Part shown: positions 12,701 through 22,984 of the stretch, piece after piece
Layout: the number at the start of each line of letters is the position of its first letter
Position numbering within the stretch: position 1 is the first letter of the stretch
DNA from: Coregonus clupeaformis
Lineage: Eukaryota; Chordata; Actinopteri; Salmoniformes; Salmonidae
Assembly: GCF_020615455.1 (NCBI RefSeq)
Contig: NW_025534362.1
Location: forward strand, 124,001-188,000
Reading direction: 5' to 3'
Length of the DNA: 64,000 nucleotides
Program-made: the position numbers and the translations under genes
Notes under the pieces: model-generated
Database searches by the model: none
What the model was told of the DNA's origin: nothing
Seen by the model: the letters and a program-made list of their open reading frames with translations, nothing else

Positions 12701-13109
12701 TTAGAACATATTCTACGTTGTAACTAGCCTTACGTGTAGGAGTATGTTCAACTGATGCAACCTGCTCCAGAGCCACACAACCAAGCATACATGGCAATAT
12801 AAACGGGAGTGGATGGACAGTAAAATATTATTTTACCAGTTGATGAAAAGATGGAAATTCTGTACTACTCCCATAATATTTTGTCAGGCCGGTCTCCTCT
12901 CTTAATGGCATTTCTTGGCCAGTAGCAACACAGGACCTGCAGGATATGAGACACTGTTTAAAGTGAACTATTTATCCATCTCTTTGCCTAAAAAGGGTAA
13001 ACCATTTAACTGATCAACTCACCCCATCTCTCTTCTCCACCCACTGCTCTGGTACAACTTCAACATTGTTCTCTTTTACTAAATGTACAACATAATAATG
13101 CTGTATGCC
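9745..13109 (-). pseudogene. Multi-exon DUF4806-type gene of an EnSpm-like element
   Basis: I reconstruct exons on the minus strand from GT/AG sites and matching phases: 13109-13023, 12936-12837, 12318-12196, 12097-12008, 11752-11711, 11563-11519, 11042-10839 and 10602 downward. After exon 1, which ends in phase 0, every checked boundary from exon 2 onward is phase 1 and rejoins in frame. The N-terminus reads YYVVHLVKENNVEVVPEQW, then a CYWP segment, then NYSVAEQRAKRG, acidic and proline-rich linkers, and a helical segment KMIRTEFRTALN. A further exon near 9921-9745 carries IRRMMRKIRTEELWTGYSLK, which resembles the DUF4806 core. Damage: an in-frame TAG at 12865-12867, a 73-bp tandem duplication (10437-10582) shifting the frame, and loss of the C-terminus at 9745. 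Fish genomes often carry such proteins beside EnSpm-like transposases; the function is not known to me. The family call is from memory of domain character, without a search. Confidence 0.65.
10437..10582. repeat. 73-bp tandem duplication inside an exon
   Basis: Units 10437-10509 and 10510-10582 are nearly identical (differences at a few positions, such as CTTGG/CGTGG and TGAAC/TAAAC). Because 73 is not a multiple of three, the duplication throws the last coding exon of the DUF4806-type gene out of frame; the frame is open again when only one unit is counted. Confidence 0.95.
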
Positions 13110-13224
13110 CTGTGCAGAAAAACAAAACACCAATTCCACACTGTTCAGTCTCTTGATTTACCAGCCAAGATAGTTTGCATAACTAATACAGCTTGTGAAC
13201 TTGGCTGTAGCTAAATGGGTCTTG

Positions 13225-15076
13225 CTACAGGCTGTGCAAGATGGTAAGCACAACACGAGTACCATGGTCCTCCTCAAGTATAATAGCTTGCTTAACAAGA
13301 CTGCTCTTTGCAATGAGATGCATTTGTGTGCTCCTCGTAGTGGTGCGGAAAGTCCAATACAGTCTTGAGTCACAAGGACTCAGTGTGTAAGATTCCAGAT
13401 GCTGAAACACCCTGCAGAGGTAAGTATCAGAGGCATCTTCTTGACCTATCATTAAGTATGTAGGCATTGTTTGGCCGTCTCATGTTGATGACCTGTTGGC
13501 GGGGAGAAGCTCTAACTGTTCGTTCTTGCACAAGTGGCCGCCTCCCTGAACGGACCATCTTCTTTAGTTGTTGCAAGTAGTTCTCAAACTTGAAAGCACT
13601 ACAGTTGTCAAGGCAGCCAAGTTCTTCAGCATCAGCAGTGAGGTGTAGGAGGGAGGGAACATTATACACGAGAAATGTGTCTCCATACAAAACCCTTCCC
13701 TGCTCCACAAAGAAGTTCAGTAAAGCATGAGCATAGGCACTGTGGATTGAAGAAAGTTGAGGAGAAACCAAAATGCACATGGCCACACTGAAGGCCATGA
13801 AGTGTGTGTACTGTTCTTTAGACAAGATTCTTCTCAGCACTACTTTCCCAGTATAGAGTAGAAACTGTCTAAATTCCGTGGCCTTCCAACGGTCAAGGTC
13901 ATCCAATCGCCGTTGTTTGCGAGCAAAGCAGTCTGGAATTGAATCCTTTAGTTGGTTTAGCTGTTGACTGACCTCCTTGACTTGCACCAACGCCAACCTG
14001 GCCCCAGTCTTTCCCCTAGTCCACATCATCAAGAGCTTCCGGGTTACTCCGAGGCAACAAAGGTGCATATAGTCAATTGGGAATGAATTCACCATATCAA
14101 TGGGGAGGATGCAAAAAGGAGAGGTTTTCCCTTCATGGTGATGTTCTGGCTGTACCAATTCCCTAAAGGATTTGTCAGTTCTGAGACACAGGTGTTTTAC
14201 CTGTGGGTACGTCATCCTCCCATCATACCTGCCTTTTTGTGTGCACCTGTCACAGCCATAGTAGCCAGAATACATCTTTATGCATTTTACCATGGCTTTT
14301 GCAGGTGCATCACATGTTACAGAACAAACTTTCACTTGCAGTATTGTGTCTCCCCACTTCAAGCCGGTCTGCATCAACTCTTTAAGCTCCAGCAAAGTGT
14401 CATTGAGGAATTCCAGGGAGCTTGGTTTCCATGATGCCATTGCAAGTGACAGAGGAAACACTGTGGGTGGTGAGAGATTGATAGAGCACAAAAGTGGCCA
14501 TAACGACATATTGGTACTTTTGAACAAAGGGAGACCATCCAGATTAAGGGATATTTCTAAAAGATTCAAATCTCCAACCACTGATTTAGGATAGATGCTT
14601 AGATGTTTCACTAACTCCACCTTCACTTTAAATCTGACAAACTCCACATTAGACTTGACTTCAACAAAAACATTGGTGGTTTCTAGGAGAGTTCTAGCAG
14701 TGGAAGGCAAATCTGGGTGACCATTAGACTGCAGCATCTTCAGAAGTGCATCAACAGCATTGTGTTTCACTTGGGAATCAATTATCCAGGTTGCCAGGTC
14801 CTCTCTGAAGGTAGAATCTTTTTCAACATCATCATTGTCAGAGTCAGTTGTCTCCTGAATTGCACAACCAGCATTGACTTCAGTCTCTGAATCTATGTCA
14901 CTGTGTGATGGCAGTCTTGGCTTAGTACCACCTACTGCCTCAAGCTCACCATCTGACTCTTCCTCAGCGAGTGTTGGCAGTCTTGGAGGAGTACCACCTA
15001 CTGCCTGGAGTTCAGCATCTGACTCAATTTTGCTGTCAGATTCAGTAGAACTGGTATCTTCACTCTTGGTGTCAGA
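13225..15076 (-). pseudogene. CACTA/EnSpm-like (Tnp2-type) transposase
   Basis: A long minus-strand frame runs from just inside an in-frame TAG (15077-15079) to 13427, then a one-base shift near 13445 is needed to continue in the frame ending at 13225 (CRVFQHLESY, TQMHLIAKSSL). The N-terminal part is acidic and has a doubled motif (AVGGTPPRLP / AVGGTKPRLP). The core contains a cysteine cluster YYGCDRCTQKG, then DYMHLCCLGVTRKLL, RWKATEFRQFLLYTG and NCSAFKFENYLQQLKKMVR, which is the usual order in Tnp2-like transposases of fish EnSpm elements. Upstream of the TAG the frame stays open to about 15230. A likely 5' noncoding exon ends with a GT donor at 15852. The DUF4806-type gene lies directly downstream on the same strand. 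I am confident it is a transposase-type protein, less so of the superfamily. Confidence 0.75.
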
Positions 15077-15270
15077 CTAGCTGATGAGACTAGATCCACT
15101 TTCATTGTCATTGACTTCCTTCTCTACCCTTTTTTTCTTACAGTTGGTTTTCTCCCATGACAATTTAATCCAGATTCTCTCTTTCTTGAAGTACTCGACA
15201 TCCGTATTACACCAGAGGATTTAACAGTCTGAAAATGATTAAACAATGATATGACAATGGCTCTACACAT

Positions 15271-15468
15271 ACAGTGGGGGAAAAAAGTATTTAGTCAGCC
15301 ACCAATTGTGCAAGTTCTCCCACTTAAAAAGATGAGAGAGGCCTGTAATTTTCATCATAGGTACACGTCAACTATGACAGACAAATTGAGAAAAAGAAAT
15401 CCCGAAAATCACATTGCAGGATTTTTAATGAATTTATTTGCAAATTATGGTGGAAAATAAGTATTTGA
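15271..15468 (+). mobile_element. Tc1-like terminal repeat fragment
   Basis: Begins TACAGTGGGGGAAAAAAGTA and matches the left end of the full Tc1 at 26092-26300. Only one terminal repeat is present; the remainder is lost. It lies in the 5' part of the EnSpm-like unit. Confidence 0.85.
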
Positions 15469-15852
15469 ATAATGTTATGTGTTATAGAACGGATAAATTG
15501 CACTTTTCATTATCTGGATTGTTTAAATTTAGTCAGCCCTTTAGTAAAAATGTATCAAGCCGTAGCATGCATTATATATTTTTACGTGCTTATGCTAGTA
15601 ATAGACCAATGTTGTTCTTCATCAGGACCTAAGAACACGATTACTCAGCCCTGTAACACAGGCAGTGGTTACACGCGGCACTATCCAAGTAACGTAGCTA
15701 GGCTAAACTATCTATTAGCCAACTGGCTAATTAGCTAACTGGCAAGCTTCCCCGCTAGTTAGATAGCCTGACATCATCAACATGTCTTTATCTGGGGAGC
15801 TGGGAGTACACTAAGTTACTTGGTTTAAATAGTACACGCCGGATAACTTACC

Positions 15853-15960
15853 TTTCGTAAAAACTTCCAAGAGGTGAACTGTGTTCGGTCAGTCGGTGTC
15901 AATGGCGTCTTCGCTGTTCAGCTGTGTTGTTTCACTTTTACCAATTAGTACGGTAGGTGT
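15853..15960 (-). promoter_or_regulatory. Possible 5' leader exon region of the EnSpm-like unit
   Basis: On the minus strand the sequence here runs into ACGAAAG|GTAAGT, a near-consensus splice donor at 15852/15851, and contains no long frame. This fits a noncoding first exon for the transposase transcript. The transcription start is not defined; it may extend upstream to about 15,990. This is inference from the splice site and position only. Confidence 0.35.
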
Positions 15961-16849
15961 TTCTTTCTGGCTCCAGCCTCAGTATTGTTAGTTCCCACAC
16001 CCACTTCTATATTTGCAATGACGGATAATGGAGTCAAAAGGAATATTCAGGTTGAACCGTCGTCGTGCCACCACTACTGCTAGCTGCTTTATAAAAATTA
16101 TTATAGGCTACATTCAGAAATTAATATAATAAAAAAATATTATTTGTAGGTATCGTTCCCTCTTCCATAGGCCTATACTGAGGTCAAAATGACATTATTA
16201 ATTTCCATACATTTATTAAATCGGTAGAATTATGGAAAAATATATTGCGGAGGGGAAGAGCTGGATCCACTTCCTTTATGCTGGCCCCAATATCTTGGGA
16301 TCTAAAGTACTTATTTAGAACCTAACAAATGTTCCTACACACTTAGAAAGACAACGTTACAAGTGTACCACCACTTGACTTACAGACAACGTTACAAAAT
16401 GTATTTCTATCATTCTGATTGTAACGTTACATGAAGACAAAAACCATAGCTCTAAATGTAACGTTATGAAATGTTCCTAATAACATGATATTCAGAACCT
16501 TTCATGGACTACCAAGGAACGTTTTTAAAGTTCCCATGATGTCCGTATAGCGACCAGATATTTATAACCTCTATAATACTTATTAGAAACGTTATGAATG
16601 TGCCTGTAATGTCCCAAACAGGCTATGACATTCAGTACCTCTGGAAGACTTAAGGGGAATGTTACAAATGTCTCAGTTACGGTCCTTGTTACCTGGGTTG
16701 TTGCGATTTTTGTGGGACTAGAGAACAAAATGCCAGGAAAGTAAAATAAGGTTATTACATGGATTCCATGCTTTTAAAATAACGGCTATTACTGAAAAGT
16801 ATATAACACTTTAGTTTCCGGTTCATTTTCGGGAGAACCGGTTCAAACC
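15961..16849. other. Unassigned AT-rich region with recurring AACGTTA words
   Basis: No gene is supported. Between about 16,320 and 16,680 the words AACGTTAC or AACGTTAT recur at irregular spacing (for example near 16351, 16386, 16422, 16458 and 16586), which may be a badly decayed tandem array. Confidence 0.4.
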
Positions 16850-17530
16850 CTAGATTACAACACATGTAGAAAACTGCTGGACTTTACATTCAGACAGCTT
16901 CAAAATAGTAGTGCAACCGTCAACTTCTCTCTCTCTCTAATGCATCCGCACTGTCTGCAGTGAAGTATGTTGATGTAAACGAACTCAGAAATCTCAAATG
17001 AATTGATTATTTATTAAATTATCTTGACGAAATGATGTACATTCAATCACGCAGACAAACCCAAAGTCTCTAGTTAGCTATGTGACTTGTAAAATAGTTT
17101 TTATCATGTTCTTCACTCACTCGGTTTGACACACAAATAACACATAGCTAAAACCTTTACCAAACTTGATAATACCTTGACGTATTTGTGACCTAGCATG
17201 TTATGAAATGTTCTTTATAAATTAGAAAGTTGAAACGTGCTATTACATAACTGTAGTAATACATTTGAAACGGACACAACAGCTATTGTCTTGACAGCAC
17301 AGTTTTAGCGCTTTTTTCTTTATCTGAAGAATGGTGCCCGCCTGACCACTGAGGTATAAGAGGTAGAGACTGTCTCCAAGATGGCCGACCGTTGTTTTCA
17401 ACGTAATCTACTCCCGTTCGCATCAGGCCAGGGTTCTGGTGGGGAAGTAGCCATCCTATGTACCTAGAGGAGACTGGCGGTAGGGTACTAGGTGGTAACT
17501 CGCCCCCCCTAAGAACAATGTCTAATTGCT
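16850..17530 (-). repeat. Repeat R1, copy 2 (inverted)
   Basis: Inverted relative to 4380-5310 and parallel to 35270-35760. It shares the ACACATGTAGAAAAC boundary, the TATGTGACTTGTAAAATAG segment and the GAAACGGACACAA segment. It lacks the SINE and the solo LTR found in copy 1. Confidence 0.75.
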
Positions 17531-17574
17531 GACACACACAAAAAAAAATAGGTGTGGGGGGGGGGCGGGGGATT

Positions 17575-17705
17575 ATGTGGATGAAGGTCATGCTTAGGCT
17601 AATAAACTATAAAGGGAAATAAATTGCTACAGTTTACACTTTTTTAGTTATTTAATGAAATGTTGTTTTTAGAAAAGGGGCGTTTTTTTTAAGTCGCAGG
17701 ATAAG
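17575..17705. repeat. Short repeat shared with 50506-50640
   Basis: The block starting GATGAAGGTCATGCTTAGGC and running through the AT-rich GAAAAGGGGC segment is nearly the same at both places. At 50.5 kb it directly follows a truncated Tc1 transposase; here it precedes a Tc1 terminal fragment, suggesting a shared internally rearranged Tc1 derivative. Confidence 0.7.
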
Positions 17706-17724
17706 TGCCCCCCTTGAGGCAGAA

Positions 17725-17941
17725 ATCTTTCTGATTGAGAGGGGGTCAAATACTTATTTCCCTCATTAAAATGCAAATCAATTTATAACATTTTTGACAT
17801 GTGTTTTTCTGGATTTTTTTTTGTTATTCTGTCTCTCACTGTTCAAATAAACCTACCATTAAAATTATAGACTGATCATGTCTTTGTCAGTGTGCAAACG
17901 TACAAAACCAGCAGGGGATCAAATACTTTTTTCCCCTCACT
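17725..17941 (-). mobile_element. Tc1-like terminal repeat fragment
   Basis: Ends TTTTTTCCCCTCACTG followed by TA and matches, inverted, the start of the Tc1 copies at 49421 and 25799. It abuts the hAT-N1 remnant of duplicon A and replaces that element's left half. Confidence 0.85.
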
Positions 17942-18500
17942 GTATACCTTGTTATTAGCTTGTACATATAATTGTTGATCAGTCAGGTAGCATGTTAACT
18001 AACTACCAATACACTGCTTGAAACTATAATTGTTCAGAATGTGTTAGTTTACTAGTTAATAAGAAAATAAATAAAATGTAATTGTTCAATAATGTGTAAT
18101 GTGTAATTGTTCAATAATTCAATGTGTTGTGTTTAAAAATAAAAAATATCTGATCACATAAATGTGTTGCGTTTCAAATTACTTTTACAAATAAAAATAT
18201 GTGATAATAAACAAACAAATCTAAACTAACAAATGTCAAATAATATTTGTAGTCAAGATGGCCAGTCAATTTGAATAACGTTATTGTGTATTCTACATAA
18301 TGACGCAATTTTATGTTATAACGAAAAATGTATGCACTCACTAACTGTAAGTCGGTCTGGATAACAGCGTCTGCTAAATGACTAAAATGTAAAAGTAATG
18401 ATGTCATCACGTGATGACATCACAACGTAATTTAGCAACTTTTAGCAACAAATTGACCTGCCTCTAACAACTTCCCCTGAAAATTAGTTGGCAACCCTGC
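17942..18500 (+). mobile_element. hAT-N1 right half (duplicon A)
   Basis: Matches 52,797-53,340, the right half of the 940-bp non-autonomous hAT element, including a captured L2/SINE tail near 18,350-18,385. It ends GGCAACCCTG at 18500, followed by CAGGGGAG as in duplicon B. The left half is missing. Confidence 0.8.
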
Positions 18501-18525
18501 AGGGGAGTTGCTCTTTCAACTTTCA

Positions 18526-18890
18526 AATTTCTCTTAGACTTTCCAACATAATAATAGCCACATGGGCACATCAGGAAATATACCACACATTTTGTTTTAC
18601 AGGAAATTCTACCCATGACATACATTTTATTTCCAGTATGAGGGTGAAGAAAGAAATCCCCCTTGGTCATCACATTACAGTTCTCACAATGATTTGAGGG
18701 GAGGGTGGATAGGAAATGCTGTGGGGGAACATATTCATCTGCTCTTACTAGGCTGTCCTTTAGGTTTCTAGCATGTTTAAAAGAGAATCGAGAGATATTC
18801 TGAAAAGCCCAGCCCACAGAGGGATCCCAGTCCTAAATAGAAGTCAGAGATCAAACTCCTGGTTCTCCCCTGTTCCTTCCACACGCCCTC
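18526..18890 (-). pseudogene. Penelope-like element fragment, GIY-YIG region
   Basis: The minus-strand frame carries ISRFSFKHARNLKDSLVRAD, a CENCNVM cysteine pair, HPHTGNKMYV, then CVVYFLMCPCGYYYVGKSKR. The YYVGK segment preceded by a cysteine-rich stretch is the start of the GIY-YIG endonuclease that follows reverse transcriptase in Penelope elements. The reverse transcriptase itself and the rest of the nuclease are missing; the frame breaks near 18526. The same fragment is in duplicon B at 53363-53720. Confidence 0.75.
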
Positions 18891-20230
18891 CCATTGTACT
18901 GTATGAACACATTTTGAACAATGGCTGCCTAAAATGCTGTGGTGCTTACAAACACAATAGGAAAGGTTGTGGTAGACGTGGGCCATCACAGGTGACTTCA
19001 CAGCTCTTTTACTCTGAGCATTTATATAAATGACTCACCCTCAGATGGACCATCAATGCCAGAGTTCTACAAGACTGTTTACATAATCAACTGGGCATTT
19101 CAACAGTCTGTCCCTCAATATAGTCCTGGGCATATATTGTTTATCTTACTATTGTTATAACTGCTAACTTTTTAGCATTTGTGGCACAAATCCATTGCAA
19201 GTCAATGGTACGTATACAGTCACAGTGAAAGTCTACACACCCCTTTACATTTTGCAAGCTTAAATCTTAATAGAGATTCAATATAGTGTTTATCCTGCCG
19301 ACCTACAAAAACTATTCCACATTTCCAAAGTGTAAGAAAATTGTAGAACAATTTTACTTCTACAGATATCCAGTAGTTTTGATTACATATATTTTCACAC
19401 CCCATGAAAGAGTTCTACAGCAACTTTACATGTGTGTTGTGGCTTGTAACTTGCTAGGTAGCAGTTTAAGACATGGTTTGAATCCTAATCAACCCATCCA
19501 ATGTGAGCACATGTTGAAGTACAGTAGATTAATAAAGCTACAGTACTGCAGCTGGTGACAAAGCTGCGTATATTGAAAAAGCTTGTTAGTGCATAGGTCA
19601 AATGTATCTTTGTGATGCTCATTTCAGGTCTTTTATCCAGCTTTAGACAAACACTAAATATTTAGCTTAAAACATAGTTTTGTTGTATTTAATGATAGAG
19701 AAGAGAAGAGTTTGACCAACACAGATTCATGTCCAATCTTTGAGGACGTGTCTACATTGTTAGAGTGGTCACATGCCAATCTGTTCCATATAATAGACAG
19801 TCTTTGGAACAGTGGAAAGCTGCATGGCCCCTTGGTTGTTGCTAAGCAGGCATTCTTCTTCTATGGTGTTTATTGGTGGTGTTCAGACCAACGTTAAAGG
19901 TGCATCACTGCCACATTCAGGGCTGGAGTGTGATAGAGACATGTGGTTCTGTCCTGGTGAGATCACAGGGTCAAAGAAAACTTGGTATGACTGTAGTCAC
20001 TCCAGGCACTCAGTCCATGAGAACCATTCATACTGTCAGATCTAATATGGAAGAACTGAATACAACCATAAGAACCATTCTTACTGTCAGATCTAATATG
20101 GAAGAACTGAATACAAAAGAGAAGGAGAGGTTGACCAGTACAAATTAATGCACTAATGTTATTTTTCATTGGCAGATCAATGCAGTTTTCCAAACATAAT
20201 CATCATCAGTTGTTTTGTAATATTTTAACT
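18891..20230. other. Non-coding part of duplicon A
   Basis: No gene is supported. A weak Tc1-type end (CAGTGAAAGTCTACACACCC) lies near 19,220. Near 20,020-20,115 a short block containing CATACTGTCAGATCTAATATGG is tandemly doubled in A but single in B (near 54,880). The rest matches 53,720-55,030. Confidence 0.55.
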
Positions 20231-20956
20231 AACTGAACAAAAATATAAACACAACATTCAACAATTTTACTGGGGTACAGTTCATATAAGGGAATCAGTC
20301 AATTGAAATACATTCATTAGGCCCTAATCTATGGATTTCACATGACAGGGGCCCACCCATCAGCCAATAAGAATGATTTTCCCCCACTAAAGGGCTTTAT
20401 TACAGATATAAATACTCCTCAGTTTCATCAGCTGTCCAGGTGGCTGGTCTCAGATGATCCTGCAGGTGAAGAAGCCAGATGTGGAGGTCCTGGGCTTGCA
20501 CGGTTACACGTGGTCTGCGGCTGTGAAGCCAGTTGGACGTTCTGCCAAATTCTCGGTAGAGAAATGTACATTCAATTCTCTGGCAACAGCTCTTGTGAAC
20601 ATTCCTGCAGTCAGCATGCCAATTGTGCACTCCCTCAAAATGTAGACATCTGTGGCATTGTGTTGTGTGACAAAACTGCACATTTCAGAGTGGCCTTTTA
20701 TTGTACCCAGCACAAGGTGCACCTGTGTAATGATCATGCTGTTTAATCAGCTTCTTGATATGCCACAACTCGCAGGTGGATTGATTATCTTGGCAAAGGA
20801 GAAATGCTCACTAACAGAAATGGAAACAAATTTGTGCACCAAATTTGAGAGAAATAAGCTTTTTTGTGCGTATGGAAAATAGCTGGGATCTTTTATTTCA
20901 GCTCATGAAACATGGGACCAACACTTTACATGTCAAGTTTATATATTTTTTCAGTA
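20231..20956 (-). mobile_element. Tc1-like T2 element, internally deleted (duplicon A)
   Basis: The ends are inverted copies of an ACTGAACAAAAATATAAAC-type repeat, at about 20,231 and 20,956. The middle keeps only scraps of a transposase N-terminal half. This is a very common salmonid Tc1 family; related, differently deleted copies are at 25996-28127, 36694-37147, 51717-52392, 55035-55745 and 61975-62960. Confidence 0.8.
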
Positions 20957-21127
20957 TAGTTTTAGAAGACAATTAACTAAATACGTAGTCATTTCATTTT
21001 AATTGTCACATGCTTGGTAAACAACAGGTGTAGACTAACAGTGAAATGTTGACCAACAATGGAGAACACAATTAAACAATTATAATAATAGGAAAAAGAT
21101 TGTAGTACGAGGAATTAATACACAATG

Positions 21128-21236
21128 AGCAATGGTAGCTTGGCTATATACATGGGGTGCCAATACCTAGTCAATGGTAGCTTGGCTATATACATGGGGT
21201 GCCAATACCTAGTCAATGGTAGCTTGGCTATATACA
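21128..21236. repeat. 42-bp minisatellite, about 2.6 units (duplicon A)
   Basis: Unit TCAATGGTAGCTTGGCTATA plus 22 further bases, repeated head to tail. Duplicon B has about 5.3 units at 55913-56138, so copy number changed after the duplication. The last unit is cut by the Tc1 at 21235. Confidence 0.95.
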
Positions 21237-22631
21237 GTGCAATCTGAAAGTATTCAGACCCCTTGACTTTTTCCACATTTTATTACGTTACAGCCATATT
21301 CTAAAGTTGGTTAAATCATTTTTCCCCTTCATCAATCTACACACAATACCCCATAATGTCAAAGCAAAACACAGGTTTTTAGACATTATTCCTAATTTAT
21401 TAATAAAAAATGGAAATATCTAAGTATTCAGACCCTTTACTCAGTACTTTCTTGAAGCACCTTTGGCAGCGATTACAGCATCGAGTCTTCTTGGGTATGA
21501 TGCTACAAGCTTGGCACACCTGTATTTGGGGAGTTTCATTCATTCTTCTCTGCAGATCCTCTCAAACTCTGTCAGGTTGGATGGGGAGCGTTGCTGCACA
21601 GCTATTTTCTGGTCTCTCCGGAGATGTTCAATCGGGTTCAAGTCTGGGCTCTGGCTGGGCCAGGTGAACCTTCGCCCCAGTCTGAAGTCCTGAGCACTCT
21701 GGAGCAGGTTTTTATCAAGGATCTCTCTGTACTTTGCTCCGTTCATTATTCCCTCGATCCTGACTAGTCTCCCAGTCCCTGCCTCTGAAAAACATCTGCA
21801 CAGCATGATACTGCCACGACCATGCTTCACCGTAGGCATGGTGCCAGGTTTCCTCCAGAAGTGACGCTTGGTATTCAGGCCAAAGAGTTCAATCTTGGTA
21901 ACAACAGACCAGAGAATCTTGTTTCTCATGGTCAGTCCTTTAGGTGCCTCTTGGCAAACTCCAAGCGGGCTGAACTCTGGTGCTCTGTCAAAGTGATCAT
22001 CGGGTTCTTGGTCACCTCCCTGACCAAGGCCCTTCTCCTCCGATTGCGCAGTTGGCCGGGTGGACAGCTCTAGGAAGAATCTAGGTGATTCCAAACTTCT
22101 TCCATTTAAGAATGGAGGAGGCCACGGTGTTCTTGGGGACCTTCAATGCTGCAGACATTTTTTGGTACCCTTCCCCAGATCTGTGCCTCATCACAATCCT
22201 GTCTCGGAGCTCTACGGACAATTCCTTCAACCTCATGGCTTGGTTTTTGCTCTGACATGCAATGTCAACTGTGGGATGTTATATCGACAGATGTGTGCCT
22301 TTTCAAACCATGTCCAATCAATTGAATTTATCTCAGGTGGACTCCAATCAAGTTGTAGAAACATCTCAAGGAATATCAATGGAAACAGGATGCACCTGAG
22401 CTAAATTTCGAGATTCATAGCAAAGGGTCTGGAATACTAATGTAAATAAGTTTTTGCAAAAATGTCTAAACCTGTTTCCACTTTGTCATTATGGGGTATT
22501 GTGTGTAGATTGATGAGGGATTTTTGTTGCTTTTGTTGTTTGTAAAAAAAAAAAATCATTTTTACAATAAGGCTGTAACTTATTTTTTGGTTGAAAAAGT
22601 CAAGGGGTCTGAATACTTTCAGAATGCACTG
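21235..22631 (-). mobile_element. Tc1-like T3 element (duplicon A)
   Basis: 1397 bp with inverted ends CAGTGCAATCTGAAAGTATT / AATACTTTCAGAATGCACTG, flanked by TA (21233-21234 and 22632-22633). The transposase is on the minus strand, with the N-terminal helix-turn-helix near 22,240-22,000 and the DDE part from 22,094 to 21,540 in broken frames. The expected WSDETK reads WSVVTK, so the first catalytic Asp is lost. The segment around the second Asp (QHDND) is deleted, so LLQSAQDFRLG runs straight into WPSQSPDLNPIEHL. Copy B carries the same deletion. Confidence 0.9.
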
Positions 22632-22736
22632 TATAGACACTAACTATTTCACTTTAAACACTTTGTTATATTTATGCACAAGAGAAGAAGAGGTTGCCCA
22701 GCACAAATTAATGTACAAACATGATTTTTCATTACA

Positions 22737-22906
22737 TATTTGTAATTTAGCAGATGCTCTTATCCAGAGCGACTTATAGGACCAATTGGGGTTAATTGCC
22801 TTGCTCAAGGCCACAATGACAGCTTTTTGACCTAGTTGGCTCGGGATTCAAACCAGCGACCTTTCAGTTACTGGCCCAACACTCTTAACCGCTAGGCTAC
22901 CTGTTA
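22737..22906 (-). mobile_element. HpaI-type SINE (duplicon A)
   Basis: Read on the minus strand: GGTAGCCTAGCGGTTAAGAG, then GGTTTGAATCCC (B box), GAGCAAGGCAATTAACCCC and a CGCTCTGGATAAGAGC tail. This is the salmonid HpaI-type SINE layout. Copy B is at 57655-57826. Confidence 0.85.
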
Positions 22907-22984
22907 AATACATAACACAATACGTGACATAAGTAGAATACAGAACACTTGAAACATTACAGGACATTTTTCATGATGGAAATT

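Noticed and set aside
14874..15080. Plus-strand serine-rich frame
   Set aside because: Antisense shadow of the acidic N-terminal part of the EnSpm-like transposase.
20400..20746. Overlapping frames near 20.4-20.7 kb with several cysteines
   Set aside because: They lie within an internally deleted Tc1 T2 element and its antisense.
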